A stretch of 64,000 nucleotides of DNA from Monoplex corrugatus (GCA_030674185.1 CM060315.1:88446415-88510414); one strand, 5' to 3'; counted from the first letter of the stretch, positions 12,901-23,720 are shown. Numbers and translations are program-made. The notes: a model not told the origin generated them from the sequence alone.

Positions 12901-15170
12901 ACAGACATATTTATATTTTATACACAGACATATTGTTATATTTTATACACAGACATTTATATTTTATACACAGACATATTGTTATATTTTATACACAGAC
13001 ATATTGTTTATTTTATACACAGACATATTGTTATATTTTATACACAGGCATATTGTTTATTTTATACACAGGCATATTGTTAACTCATTATGATTACTCT
13101 GCTTTGAAAAAAAAAAAAGATGAAAAAAAAAAAAGGGTATGGATTTTCCGAGGAAAGGGCTGAGGTAATCCAGAAACCAGTGAATTGTCAGTCTGTATGC
13201 TTTTGTTTCATGTTGTATATTTCTTCTGAAAACCACACCCTTCATCCAGACCTGATATCAGACGACTATTTGAAAAACATCAATAGGTAGTGATATGATG
13301 GTAGTGTATATAACATGTTTTCCTTGAATATACACATGTAGATGTGCATTAATTGGGAATTGACAGTTACAAACATTATATAAAAACAGCATGATTTTTA
13401 ATTCATTTTGATTTAACTTGAAAGATTCCAGTATACTGAACCAAATTTTGTATGTTTAGTTTTATGGGGTTGTCTTGGTGGATGAAGAGATATGGTTATT
13501 TATAGATGCACTGAAGCTGATCAGTGCTATCCTGTCTTGGTCATAGTTTATTACCATCACCATGTTCATGACCATTGTGAATGTTTCTGGTTAAAAGAAA
13601 ATGTATCTTGAAATGACTGAAACAAAAAATTGTAACAGGGAAACCAACCTGGTGTGAAATATCAACTTCTATGTTCACCGAACTGTTTGTTTCAGAATCC
13701 TGTGGGAGCAGGTCGTTATGATGTGCAGAAGTTTGATGAAGCCCAGCATCGCAATGGACATCAAAGTGATTTCAAGTCCAAGACAGGCAGACCCAGTTAT
13801 GCCTTTGAGAAATTCCTCAAGTAAGACCTGTTTCTTTTTCCCTGTTTTATGGAACATAAAGTAACTGTAAGGAAATCAGATGTGTAGGAAAAATTTAAGA
13901 TGATTTGAGTCAGTTTTTGTATATGTTATAGTGTCCTTACGTATGTTGACATTTGTATTCAGGTTTTTGTTTTTCAGTCCACTGTGTTTTACATTGAGCA
14001 GAATGGTCACACCAGGGGCATATCCTTGTGGGGGTTTTCAAGGTCATGTAGGTGTTGTATGTGTTTTGAGATGGTAATAGCCCTGATATGGCTCTGTGCA
14101 ATTAGCTGGCTTGAAACAGTAATATAAGTAACTAGTTTGTTTGAGCCAGCTGGTATGACTTTCCATTATGAACTAAAAAGGAGGCAATCAGAGTGAATGG
14201 GATTAGATGTGGTTTTAACTTATGGATGGGAAAAGATAAGGTGTGTATGGGAATACATGACATTTTAAGCTGTGAATGGTAAGGCCATTTTAAGGTCGTT
14301 GAGGTCCAAATATTGACAAACTTTATTATGAAGGGATCATCTAGTAATGATACTAGCATCTAGTAATGATAATAATTTCACTTATTTAATGTAAATGGTA
14401 AACTTCATAATCGAGAAGACATCTAGTAATAATATTTATATCTAGTAATAGTACGAATTTTACTTTTGTAGTGGTAGAGCGATGGGTGGGGAAATCAGCA
14501 ATTTCTACTGGTTGTAGACTTGTGCTTGGTCAACAGAATCCCCGACAAGAAAAAGGTTGAGTGATCAGTTACCACAGTGGCCAGAAAAATGACTTCAACA
14601 GGGGTTTGACCAGCACATGTGTAATGTAGTATTAAGTATACTATCAACTATATACCAATACAACATATTACCACCATATCTTAGTATATATGAACCAATG
14701 CACTAGTTGACTTTGAACCTGTATTTCCTACACAAGGAAAATTACTCCAAACTACTTAACTAGTGACAGATTATATAAATATTAGCAGCAGATTTCCAGC
14801 TTCTGTATTTGACATTAATTTGTGTCCCACTGTTGATACCAGTCAGGTACTGGTAGTTGTTCTTACTTGTACATACATTCACTTTCTGTGTAAGCCTTTC
14901 ATTCAGTGAAAAGTGGACAGTATCGTCCTGACCAATTTTGTTGTGCTGCATGGCTAATGTGGGGTAAGGACTGGGAAGTTTTCCATCCTTATATCCCAGC
15001 AGAAAACAGACATGTGAACATCACACTGTGTTTGTGTTTTCAGGGAGCGTATTCGTGGCAAGGACGTCCCAGTGGCAGAGCGAAGCTACCTGGTCACCCC
15101 ACAAGGTCTACCAAGTGAAGAGAAACCTCGACACATGTACACCTTCAACCGATCCATCACCGTCGCATGA
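1162..15170 (+). CDS. CIMAP2: CIMAP2/LEXM-like PG-rich (SHIPPO) repeat protein, 3' seven exons
   Basis: Spliced gene, exons 1162-1284, 2225-2359, 5318-5461, 7060-7227, 9991-10119, 13696-13820 and 15044-15170, joined in frame at GT-AG sites, about 316 codons to a TGA. Six exons open with a Pro-Gly-type motif: LGPGSYNIKDF, TPGPGTYGKGG, LGPGTYNF, LGPGQYEIKT, FPGPGTYDP and a degenerate NPVGAGRYDV. This is the spacing of SHIPPO / sperm-tail PG-rich repeats, found in proteins of sperm-tail and ciliary microtubules. The order of motifs, plus RGPYDLFSADRNRP and PPTERIYNSVLSQCPRE, resembles vertebrate LEXM/CIMAP2 as I remember it; that assignment is family recall, not a search. A role in cilia or flagella is inferred from the family. 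The N-terminus and promoter lie upstream of the window. Another STPG-family member is the main alternative. Codons are uninterrupted across all exons, so the gene looks functional. Confidence 0.75.
1712..2105 (+). mobile_element. tRNA-derived SINE, about 390 bp
   Basis: The head has pol III-like boxes: gtggtgtagtgcttagca (A-box region) and ggttgtgagtttgactcc (B box). The body includes gggctcattgggaagac and the end ggccactgacatggtgcag, then an A-rich tail. The same body is found reversed at 32480-32885. Confidence 0.65.
2225..2359 (+). CDS. CIMAP2: CIMAP2-like exon b
   Basis: Acceptor ttttcag before 2225 and donor gtcagt at 2360. It has 45 codons, phase 0 at both ends, starting NATPGPGTYGKGGVPHSAIE. 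It carries the second PG-rich motif (PGPGTY). Confidence 0.8.
2450..4122. repeat. 92/86-bp tandem array, about 18 units
   Basis: Repeats beginning ttaaggttttgtttgctaca and containing ctttgatcatacaagtg. Units come in two lengths that differ by 6 bases at the tagtaggcctagttg / tagtggttg site. Units are nearly identical otherwise. Located in the intron between exons b and c. Confidence 0.95.
4205..4440 (+). mobile_element. LINE reverse-transcriptase fragment
   Basis: Frame reads TLATTTLNKLSKIWNRKK, LSTLLYSCETWHLTS and LDSFDLKCLRKILLIK, typical of the region after the RT palm domain in non-LTR elements. Short, with no start, surrounded by intron. Confidence 0.6.
4640..5150 (+). mobile_element. 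LINE reverse-transcriptase fragment, degraded
   Basis: Contains RT palm-like YAGDTVHLSDN (motif C normally YADD), then LDAADKKASLNLNAKKAKIM and VKADDGTCTKDIKIRV with stop codons between. A decayed non-LTR copy. It lies downstream of 4205-4440 although it encodes a more N-terminal RT segment, so these are two insertions or a rearrangement. Confidence 0.6.
5318..5461 (+). CDS. CIMAP2: CIMAP2-like exon c
   Basis: Acceptor tcttcag before 5318 and donor gtcagt at 5462. It has 48 codons, phase 0 at both ends, starting GSHLGPGTYNFRCSS. It includes RGPYDLFSADRNRP, a segment I associate with LEXM proteins. Confidence 0.82.
5793..6310 (-). repeat. Interspersed ~500-bp repeat family, copy (minus)
   Basis: Begins gtggggatgctgggggctct and ends near ggttacagccccgatagg. 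In reverse it matches copies at 31641-32111, 33530-34078 and 39726-40281. No coding capacity. Class unknown (SINE-, MITE- or LINE-tail-like). Confidence 0.7.
6302..6605. repeat. ~44-bp tandem array, about 7 units
   Basis: Units of aatttaaacagcaataacat followed by agttaaacgtacaacac and a short variable end. Intron between exons c and d. Confidence 0.9.
6605..6790 (+). mobile_element. CR1/L2-type LINE 3' tail
   Basis: Ends tatgcgctatacaaataaac followed by (ATT)n at 6772-6790. The same gcgctatacaaat plus ATT-repeat ending appears in reverse at 63098-63142. Only the non-coding 3' end is present. Confidence 0.5.
6793..6905 (+). mobile_element. SINE 3' fragment
   Basis: Shares gaactccatagcatcatgat, aaaactgtccc and the ending aatgggacc with the SINE at 1712-2105 and its reverse copy at 32480-32885. 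5' truncated. Confidence 0.5.
7060..7227 (+). CDS. CIMAP2: CIMAP2-like exon d
   Basis: Acceptor ctctcag before 7060 and donor gtaagt at 7228. It has 56 codons, phase 0, starting KLANLGPGQYEIKTSLEEW and ending in PPTERIYNSVLSQCPREQ, the most distinctive LEXM-like segment. Confidence 0.82.
7330..8660. repeat. 35/31-bp tandem array, about 37 units
   Basis: Units of ttcagcagggattcatcctg plus (tg)tgtttgtaagttg; lengths 35 or about 31 depending on a 4-base indel. In the intron after exon d. Each unit holds tgtaagt, a donor-like string. Confidence 0.95.
8661..9870. other. Intronic DNA, no gene recognised
   Basis: Between the 35-bp array and the (CA)n tract. Only short chance frames are present. 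The stretch 8650-8900 has low-copy SINE-like features without clear boxes. Confidence 0.5.
9877..9920. repeat. (CA)n microsatellite
   Basis: About 44 bases of uninterrupted CA dinucleotide, 70 bases upstream of the exon e acceptor. Confidence 0.95.
9991..10119 (+). CDS. CIMAP2: CIMAP2-like exon e
   Basis: Acceptor gtgtgcag before 9991 and donor gtgagt at 10120. It has 43 codons, phase 0, starting NFPGPGTYDPGQLSKPHNH. It carries the fifth PG-rich motif. Confidence 0.82.
10296..11345. repeat. 26-bp satellite, about 32 units, decaying at its 3' side
   Basis: Unit is acatctgtgtaacctggcac followed by attttg. Copies are near-perfect from 10310 to about 11070, then increasingly mutated to 11345. 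Minus-strand frames of 233-301 residues here only read the repeat; 26 is not a multiple of 3, so all frames cycle. Confidence 0.95.
11346..12110. repeat. Degenerate transition between two satellites
   Basis: Irregular units of 24-30 bases mixing features of both neighbours, such as cacggcatattttaattt and tacctggcatttttc. Periodicity remains visible but no two copies agree well. Confidence 0.8.
12111..13085. repeat. 24/25-bp satellite, about 40 units
   Basis: Unit is ttttatacacagacatattg plus tttat or ttata. Near-perfect copies from 12590 to 12790. Plus-strand frames of 295-337 residues (YFIHRHIV repeats) are artefacts of the AT-rich unit. Confidence 0.95.
13086..13695. other. Intronic DNA, no gene recognised
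   Basis: AT-rich intron between the satellite and exon f. Two A runs at 13108-13134. Nothing else recognised. Confidence 0.5.
13696..13820 (+). CDS. CIMAP2: CIMAP2-like exon f
   Basis: Acceptor gtttcag before 13696 and donor gtaaga at 13821. It starts NPVGAGRYDVQKFDEAQH and contains a degenerate PG motif (VGAGRY). Its last codon is split after two bases (AA), matching the G that opens the next exon. Confidence 0.8.
13925..14110 (-). repeat. Interspersed ~500-bp repeat, partial copy (minus)
   Basis: Shares atttgtattcaggtttttg, accaggggcat and atagccctgatatggct with the repeat at 5793-6310. Only the end corresponding to agcccagccgac in other copies is retained. Confidence 0.5.
14111..15043. 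other. Intronic DNA, no gene recognised
   Basis: AT-rich intron before the terminal exon. A short imperfect duplication of catctagtaatgatac-like strings occurs at 14338-14450. No element recognised. Confidence 0.5.
15044..15170 (+). CDS. CIMAP2: CIMAP2-like terminal exon
   Basis: Acceptor gttttcag before 15044. The single base G completes the split codon, then the frame reads ERIRGKDVPVAERSYLVTP and ends TFNRSITVA followed by TGA at 15168-15170. No PG motif is present in this exon. Confidence 0.8.
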
Positions 15171-17036
15171 TCTCCTCAGGATGCCGTCTCCTGTTTGTCA
15201 TCAATTTACCCCTCTTTGCCAGCTTGGAGAGACCTACATGTGTTAAATTTATCACTCAACCGGTCCAAGTGTGTCAGAAGACAGACTTCCATTCACAAGG
15301 TCTGGGGTTCAGTCCTGCCTGGGTACCTTCCACCTGCTGGGTAAAGGGTGCAGTTTTCTCATCTGCCAGGTCATCATGTGTGCAGACCTTTATAGCGCCC
15401 AAACCCCCCTTGTGTGTATTCACACAGAGAATATGAAGCCTGGACATTACACATTGTGCATCACGACACTGTCTGGTGGCTGAGGGACACATGACAACAA
15501 TCAGCATACATGTCCACCAGACAAAATGATGTCTGTGCAGCCACAATGTGCATAACCATGGACAGGAAAAATTGGTACGAGAAAAACTGGAATGCTGAAC
15601 ACACCACAAGAACAACACTATCACTGTTCACAGAGATGCTGGTGGATGGGGTGAGAAAGTGAAGAGAAACTCATGTAGGTCTCTCCCTTCTTTGGCAACA
15701 TTGGCCATTACAGATTTGCTTGAAAGATTGTCAGTTTCATGTGATATGTATTTCCATTGTCTTAAGGACACTTACAGTTTAGCTACTTTTGTTTTCCATG
15801 TCTTGCCTGTTCAGGCGTTTAATGAAAAATTATTTTGTTCTCATGCTGTAGTTTAGTGGACGGTTTGTGGGAAACTACAAACTGTGCAGATCTCTGTGTG
15901 TGCCTTCTTTGGGAGATGTGAACTAAATGATCTCAGAGATCAAAATATGACATTCTGAGGGTCTTGGAGAAGCAGGCAACTTGTCCAGACAGACAGATGA
16001 CAGAATGTGTGAGCACAGAATTTGTGAGAGGAATCTGAAGGCAGATCTCTAGTGCCAGACCTTGGGGAATTTTCTAGGAGTCGATTGACTGTTATGGGTG
16101 GAGTCAATTAACTCATTGATTATTTAACAACATAAACAGGTAATTATTTCAGAAAAAAATGTCAAAAGCCTGTCTTTGAACCAATCAAATCTTGGTCATT
16201 TCATTGGGATATTTGCCCAACACTTCTGTTTGTTTTGTTAGCGTTGTGTTCCTTGATTAGCCTAGTGGCTGAAATATGTCTACAGCAGGCTTTGCGGAGT
16301 CAATCTTTCAGTATTCAGATGTGAATTTTTTAACTTGGGCTTATCCCTTTCACTTCAATTTCTGATTGAGGGAGGAATGTCAAGAATAGAAAATATGAAA
16401 TGGGAGATAGATCTGGCAGCATGCGTTATACAAATTCACGTCTGGAAGATAATTGGGAGCATGGCATGTGTTTAAGAAGTTCACATGTTGTAAATTCATA
16501 ATCTTCTGAGGGATACTTGGTAGGACACGACAAGAGAAATCAAACATCCAGTATACTTCTTCAGTGGAGTTTGTTTCTAATGACATTTTCTGTTCTCACT
16601 GTTGCACCTTTATAACATTTGTTTTGAATTAGTGCAGGTTGCACAGAAAACTGACAGAACTGTGATAAAGTATTTCTCAGCAATTTGTATATCATGTGAT
16701 AACTGTACCATAGTGATTTTATTCTGTACAGATTGAGAAGTTCTTTGAGATTTAGATAACTTTTGCACCATTTTGTTTACAGTATTCTGGCCCTCCATTT
16801 TGATTTGTCAGTATTACTGCTTGTCTTTGAAAGCACTGTACATATTTTATGTGGCAAGTTTATTGTGGACACTATATATGTATGAAATATCCAGCAGCAA
16901 TAGCTGTGAGCACTGTAAATATTTGATACACCAAGTAATTCTTCTCTTGTGCACACCAGTGATATATTGGTTCATTGTCCCACCAGTATTATTTTGATCT
17001 TCAGATTTGTGCATAATAAACCTTTGTTCCCCATAG
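15171..17036 (+). other. Probable 3'UTR of the CIMAP2-like gene
   Basis: Runs from the TGA to just beyond an AATAAA polyadenylation signal at 17015-17020, followed by a T-rich stretch. No coding sequence is seen. Part of it (about 15265-15480) looks like a degraded SINE, with a ggttcagtcc B-box-like string. The 3' end is inferred from the first good AATAAA; earlier sites may be used. Confidence 0.5.
17015..17020 (+). terminator. Polyadenylation signal AATAAA
   Basis: Canonical AATAAA in gcataataaacctttgttcc, downstream of the CIMAP2-like stop codon and followed within about 25 bases by T-rich sequence. The assignment to this gene is by position. Confidence 0.55.
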
Positions 17037-17399
17037 TATGTCTTCCTCCTTTTTTGTAGGTTTTATCTACATTAACATTTCATTGGATAAAATTGTGTTT
17101 AATAAACACACTTACTGTGTCTCGCAAGTGATGACTGCCAATGACCAGTGATACCTGTCCATCAGACAAAAGTTAAACTTGGTATCCATGCCATGCCGTC
17201 TGTGGTCACGTGGCATAAGGAGAGCCTTTTCTCTCCCATTCCTTGAGGTTACTTTGAAAAGTACCTGAATAAAAGATTAAAAAAATCCTTGTCTTAGTAA
17301 GGCAGGGAGATTTGGCGTAAATATGGGCGAGATACAGTAGGTATATTTATCGAACAGTTTTACACCATTTGTTACTGCTTTCTCGCACTCACCAACACA

Positions 17400-18010
17400 T
17401 GCAGGAGAAAACATCAACATCTTTGCACAACAAGCAGGCCTAAGTTCACCCACCTTGGCAGCATTCACTGTCAGATATGGTGGAACTGAAGCAGCCAGCA
17501 GTGACATCAACAGCCATCTCAACAATGTGAAAAACTCCTTCAGAATGCTGAACAACATGTGACATGTGGAGGACCCCTTAGAACAGCATCAACACCAGAA
17601 CTGTATCCTTACCACCCGACTTTATGGTGCTGAAGAATAACAGGCACTGACCTTAGCAAGCTTCAACCTTGCACACAAACACACAAAGAACTTTCAAAGT
17701 CATACAAATCTTCAAGCCCAATACCATCTCCAATCAACTACTCACCAAATTCAGGCGGGACAGTATGGGCACTATGAAAAGATACTGGACACAGCACAAC
17801 ATCACCAGACTGCCCTTCACTGGACACCAGAAAGAAGACGCATAAGAGAAGACCCAGGATCACTTCACGACCAACAAAAGAAAAGCTCAAGGCCATGAAA
17901 CACACCTGGGGTACACTACACACGTTGGCCCAGAAGTGGAGAACCTTTTTTGCTGCACAATATGCCAATGGCATAATGAACAAAAAAGCAAGCTGGTTAA
18001 CCTAACAAAA
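17400..18010 (+). mobile_element. LINE reverse-transcriptase 3' fragment, degraded
   Basis: Reads FTVRYGGTEAASSDINSHLN in one frame and, after shifts, LKAMKHTWGTLHTLAQKWR and FFAAQYANG. This C-terminal pattern (HTWGT, LAQ, W) is common in molluscan non-LTR elements. Multiple frameshifts; inactive. Confidence 0.55.
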
Positions 18011-18206
18011 GAAGACACTATTCTCAGCTACAATTACTGAAGACAGGCCACCGGTGTTATCTCCTTAGTATCAGCTGTGTCTCTGAGGTAAAATTCTATG
18101 AATGTTGTCAGATTACCAGTCTACCGTGTTCTTGTGAGGAGGGGGACTGGAAGCCCATGCCTTAACTGCATGTTCTCAGTGAGGACCACAGTCCAGAGGC
18201 TGTCCC

Positions 18207-19020
18207 CAGTGGGATAACTGGGGGTCCTTTCAGTATATGTATTATCTCCCCGTTCTGGAAACCATACTAGAAAGTTCCTCTTTTCTGTCATTCTTTTTAA
18301 TTCTGCCTTACTCCTTTTCTTTTATGTTATTTCTTCCTGTCATTTTCTCTCTTAATGGTCCATTCACCTGTATGTCTTCTATAAAGCCTTAAACATTTTC
18401 TGTTAAGGTTGATAATTGGGTACATGTCCTGACTGCAGTTTTGACGTTAAAGAAATGTGATGTGCAGAAGCTGCTTCTTCTTATGCTCCTGCCAGCACTC
18501 CCTGTCTAAGCAATAAATTCATACAAACTTACCTACTACGTAGCTGAGAAATTATTGTGTGCATGTTATTTATTCCACCTAAAAGGCAGTCTCCCATTCT
18601 AGGGGAGGTAAGGAGAAAATTTGGAAGAAATACAGGTGAATGATCTGGAAGGCAGAAATAAGAAATAGTCTTATGAGGAAAAGACAGCAAGACAAAATAT
18701 AAACCGCTACTTACCTAAAAACAAACTAGGTAACATTTGTGGTTCTAAAATTGGAGGGGACCTTAATTTCTGTTTCTGCAACTTAACCCAACTGTGTGAA
18801 TGTAGAGAAGCAATTTTAGGTAAATCAGGCCAATTTTAATACATATAAGCCAGTTCTTATACATGTAAACATACATTTGTATTTAGTTTTTTTTTAAAGT
18901 CATGGTTATGCGCACAATTACATTGATGTGTACTTAAACTCTCTTTTCCAGGAAATGATGTGTTTTCAGATGTTATAGGCCTGATATGACTGTACAGTCA
19001 GATGGGCTTAAACACTACTA
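18207..19020 (-). repeat. Interspersed ~500-bp repeat (minus), interrupted
   Basis: One part at 18207-18480 (gggggtcctttcagtat to atgtgatgtgcagaagc) and the other at 18870-19020 (gtacttaaactctcttttcc, ataggcctgatatgac). About 390 bases of unassigned sequence separate them, so the copy is likely interrupted by an insertion. Confidence 0.5.
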
Positions 19021-19584
19021 CTACAACTACTACTGAGAGGCTGACCCATGCAAGCACAGCTCTGTAATTCAGCAGGAGATGGTAGACACTGATTTCCTTG
19101 TTATATCATATGCTTAATTATAGGAGATGAATGTTGATAGATGATTTGAAAGGGTTGGAGCATCTTAAAGATCTGTAATGCTCTGACTGGGCACAAATAG
19201 TGGTCCTTGGCGTCAGGAGCTATGCCAGTTATTATAGGAATAATCTTGAAATCCAGGGATGGTGTTCCTGGTTTTTAGTTTCTGGCAAGAAATTTCAAGG
19301 AAAGGGAATTATCAAGTTTGACTACCCGTTCTTATGGAAGGCCTCTGAAGCTGTGTATTTCACTGCAGTGTTGGCCAGATGCTAGAATGATTTAAGAAGC
19401 TTTGAGAGACAACAATATGAGACAAATGTCTTTGGATAAAAGCAATAATCCTTTAAGAACTGGAGAATGACATGAAAGTCCCATGCCGAAGATTGGCGAG
19501 GATTTCTTGCTTCCGTAATGTTATACGATTTGAATATCTCTGGGGAGGTCCTGTATACATTTACTGTAAGCGTAGAAATTTTGT
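19021..19584. other. Intergenic DNA, no gene recognised
   Basis: A 61-codon frame at 19200-19385 has no recognisable domain. Nothing else supported. Confidence 0.4.
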
Positions 19585-19890
19585 TTTCAATTTGGGGTTG
19601 AAGACTCTGTCATAAAGTGGGTTTTACAGTTCAGAAAAAGTTTTAGTCAATAGTTTCAGGTCAGTTTCCCGCTACCGTTGGAAATAGAAGGTTCCCTTGC
19701 CTCTTCATACAAGTTTTACACAGGATTGGCCCATGTAGTTGATGGTAAATGGGATCAATTATTTTTAATTAAGGTCTTGCTGAGCCGTATACAATGCAAC
19801 CATAGTCCAGTGTAGAACGAATTACGGCTCTGTAGAGGTGGAGCAGTGTTTTCTTATCAGCACGTCTGTCCATGTGAGCCACAGCTTAAA
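19585..19890 (-). mobile_element. Jockey-like LINE fragment (minus)
   Basis: Matches 36175-36500: tttggggttgaagac, gtcttgctgagccgtata, catagtccag and ccatgtgagccacagct appear in both. That second copy continues into recognisable RT coding sequence, so this is taken as part of the same family. Confidence 0.55.
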
Positions 19891-21674
19891 TTAAAAGTCC
19901 TGCTTACACAGCTCCGGGGGTTGCCAAGACAAGCAAGCCATCACACCATGTCAAAGAGTCCTGCATCATTGTGACGGAAAACGTATACTGAATTTCATCA
20001 AAATCGGGAGAAGAAAGGAAAACTGGTTGTAAGAAACTCTAGGGAGAGCCAGACAACAGGTCCCCAGAGGAGGAATCCCCTGTCAAGCAAGTGTTTTGGC
20101 CCTTAACTTGTGACACTGTAAGGGGGCCAGGCCACATCCAGGTCATCATTCTTGGATGTCCCTCTGCTGTCGCCACTTTTTTTTGATGGGGGTGGGGGGG
20201 TGGAGGGGGAATTAGAAGAAATTTGTCCTCCTAGGCGAATCCTACCTGTGCATCCTAGGTGGTCAGGTTTCTCAAGGCAAAGTCATGCTTGTGACGGATG
20301 TCTTAACCATTTGGCTATCGGTCACCAGCAACATATGGGGGAATTTTAAGTTTATATTCATTTTTGTTCCTCCTGGTCCAGATCCAGCTGGAAATTCCTC
20401 ACCATCTGAATTGTCCATAAACACGTTTTGGAGTTCCATTGTGTTCGCCGAGTACGACAGGGAGTTGGTCTTGGCTTACACAGGGAATAGGGTGGGTCCA
20501 TACTACTGTCAACGTGATGTAGTGTAAAGGAAGGCCTCGGAAATAAGGTGCAACAGTGACAGACTGAATATACTGATGAAGGGGCAACTGACATTGGCGT
20601 CTCCATTGCTACAGACAATTCCATCAAAGCAGAAAAAAAAAATGGGACTAGACTCAGACAGCAGAATGTAAACAATTAAAAACGTTATATCATACCAACT
20701 TCATTCCAGACAAAATAGCATTGCACACTGTTGACTGTTTTTGTACATTCATAAAACATGTAGTCAGCGACATAACTGACAGTGCAGTGTAAAAAGGCAG
20801 GCAAAAAGTGTGTGCATGCATGTGTGTGTATGTGTATACAGTGGTATATATACACCACTCTCTCACAGAAGCATTCCCCAACAAGAGTGGCTGTAACTAC
20901 CGGCTTGCCTGTGGCTCATATGGTCTATGGACCTGGATTGTGTTGAGCGAGACTGCTGGTGGTTACTGTTAGACTGAAGTGCCAAGAACGAATGTCAGAA
21001 TACTTTCACACACCACACATCATGAATGAAAGTTGAAGTTATATGCAATGTAAGACCACAAACACGTACAGTCTGTCAGATGGCATGAAAGCAAACCCGT
21101 ACTTTGTGTAGATTACTCAATTTACTGTCTCCTTTTCCTGTCGTGTTTGTACTCGTAAACTTCAAGTAGGTTACTTTCTGTTGGCTATGATGAGTCAGAC
21201 ACAAATGATATAAAAACTACAGGCACTGTATTTTTCCACAGCCAGTGGCTTACAGCACAATACTGGCAGCGACAGTGTAAACTTTCAGGTTCATATTCTT
21301 ACAGCCCAGCCAACCTTAAAGGCAGTATCAGGGCTAACACCACATTAAAAACAACTAGAGTTTGATTAAAGAGAGGACAGTTAAAATCCATACGCATCAT
21401 TATCCTTTCAGTCGAAAACGCAAATAAAACCTTTCCCATAAATCATGACATTCTGTTGATCTCATGTAAAAACTTGAAAACTGCGTCGGCGGAACGTCTC
21501 TGAAGAGATTCCTTTAGGAGTCTGGTGTATAGTGCTTATGTCTCATGTTGTGCATTGTGCAAGTCCAAGCATTCAAATCTCCAAGTGTTTACTGCTGAGT
21601 ACCTCATCACAGGTATATATACTGTTTCCTCATTTTTCAAAAGGTATGAGTGTAGAATGTATGACCCTGTTACT
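19891..21674. other. Intergenic DNA, no gene recognised
   Basis: Frames in 20152-20675 lack recognisable domains and overlap each other. Short SINE-like or repeat-like strings occur (cagcccagccaacc near 21303, related to the agcccagccgac repeat). Nothing firm. Confidence 0.4.
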
Positions 21675-21805
21675 CTTATTCAAAGCCCAGCCGACTGCGT
21701 AGAGCCATATCGGGGCTATAACCGCTTCAAAACTTCAACAGGGAAAAGAAAATTAAGTACAGTTCCAGTATTCCCAACGAGCCCACAGGATAATCCACTA
21801 TAGGT
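21675..21805 (+). repeat. Interspersed ~500-bp repeat, 5' fragment
   Basis: Reads aaagcccagccgactgcgta then gagccatatcggggctataa and aacttcaacaggg, matching the starts of copies at 31641, 33530 and 44103. Confidence 0.6.
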
Positions 21806-22955
21806 AAAGCCTTTCAGGACCAAAAAATCTCGTCATTTTTATTTAACCTAAGGATTCAAACCATGACCTCCAAGTCAGCAGTCCACTGCATTGACCGCTT
21901 TGCCATAATGACTGAAGGTATGCTGATTATTTCTTGACCTTGCCGTTACCTAACGTTGCCATCACCTGGATCAGCCATTACTGACCTTGACAATTGCAGA
22001 CGCTGAGGAACTTGCCTGCAAGGTCCAAATTTGACAGCAAACCACATCAAATATGGATCTTGCAGCCCATCTTCATCGTATCTGCAACATACTTTCACCC
22101 GACTGACTGGCATTTAGCCTATCCTACAAACTACTGCTGTAATTGCCCCCCCCCACCCCCACTTCTATTGCACATGCATACACATACATGCCAAGACAAA
22201 ACACACACACAAACACAAGTCTATTTTGCCATTTATTTGGTAGAAATAAAGACTCAAAAATATAAAAAGCTCATGTGGAACATAAAACAAGAAAAAATCT
22301 CAAATATCACAGGTCTTGTTGATGATTAAATGACGGATGAAGAATGATGTTAATAAGAATGAAGCCAAGCACCATGCAAGAGTATGTGACTTACTGCAAG
22401 CCATAAAAACATGACCTAGTATCACTCCATGGATTCTGAGCATTACTCAGATTTGTCTGCACGCATCTTAACCTTGTGAAAGTGGTGGGAACCACTTTTC
22501 CCCCCCCCCCGAGTGGTCCTACCTTCCACCTGGAGCAGGATCTCTGTGTACGTATATGGAACTTCCCAGCCCCAAGTTCTGCTGGTTATTCCTCAGTGTC
22601 AGCCCTCTGGCATTAAAATGCAGCCAAACATTCAGCAGCTTTTATACCAGTATACTCATTCACTTCACCCTTGTGAATCATCCCGTTCACTGTTGTGAAT
22701 CATCCGGTTAACATCAACAAGACCCTGTGTCTTTTTGTAATGTCATAGATTTCTTTGTAGCATCTGACATAAAAAAAACCATGGATTTCTCCACTGCATC
22801 ATACATCAACAAATCTGTGCTTAAACAAACCTCGTCACTCCATCTCTTCTTAACATCGGAGCGGCATATGCCATTCTCTATCATTTCTCTGAAATACGAC
22901 ATCATCGCGATATCATTCATAATGGAACTGCATGACGTACCATCCGCAACACCTG
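21806..22955. other. Intergenic DNA with degraded SINE-like parts
   Basis: aggattcaaaccatgacctc at 21850 looks like a reversed SINE B box. A (C)n tract is present at 22501-22510. No gene recognised. Confidence 0.4.
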
Positions 22956-23720
22956 TCCTTTGACATGCCATCCGCAACACCTGACCTTTAGACATGCCAT
23001 CTGCAACACCTGAACCCTTTGGACATGCCATCCGCAACACCTGACCTTTAGACATGCCACCTGTCCTTTAGACATGCCACCTGCAACACCTGACCTTTAG
23101 ACATGCCCACCCGACCTTTAGAATGCCACCCACAACACCTGACTTTGGACATGCCATCCTGCAACACCTGACCTTTGACATGCCATCCGCAACACCTGAC
23201 CTTTAGACATGCCACCTGCAACACCTGACCTTTAGACATGCCACCTGCAACACCTGACCTTTAGACATGCCATCCGCAACACCTGACCTTTAGACATGCC
23301 ACCTGTTCTTTAGACATGCCACCTGTCCTTTAGACATGCCACCGCAACACCTGGACCTTAGACATGCCATCTGCAACACCTGACCTTTAGACATGCCACC
23401 TGCAACACCTGACCTTTAGACATGCCATCTGCAACACATTCCTTTACTAATTAGACATGCCATCTGCAACACCTGACCTTTAGACATGCCATCTGCAACA
23501 CGTCCTTTAGACATGCCATCTGCAACACCTGTCCTTTAGACATGCCATCCCCAACACCTGTTCTTTACAGAACTGCCAGACATTCCACCTGCAACACCTG
23601 TTCTTTATATAATTGTCCAATGTGCCATCAGCAACAACTGTTCTTTACAGACATGCCATCTGTAACACTCCTTTACAAAACTGCCAGACGTGCCACTCTG
23701 TAACACCCATTCTTAACACA
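22956..23720. repeat. ~29-bp minisatellite, variable units
   Basis: Units of gacatgccatctgcaacacc plus tgaccttta, with many shortened forms (gacatgccacctgtccttta). It decays after 23520. About 25 units. Confidence 0.92.

Noticed and set aside
12070..13163. Plus-strand frames of up to 337 residues rich in YFIHRHIV
   Set aside because: Translation of the AT-rich 24/25-bp satellite, open in all three frames.
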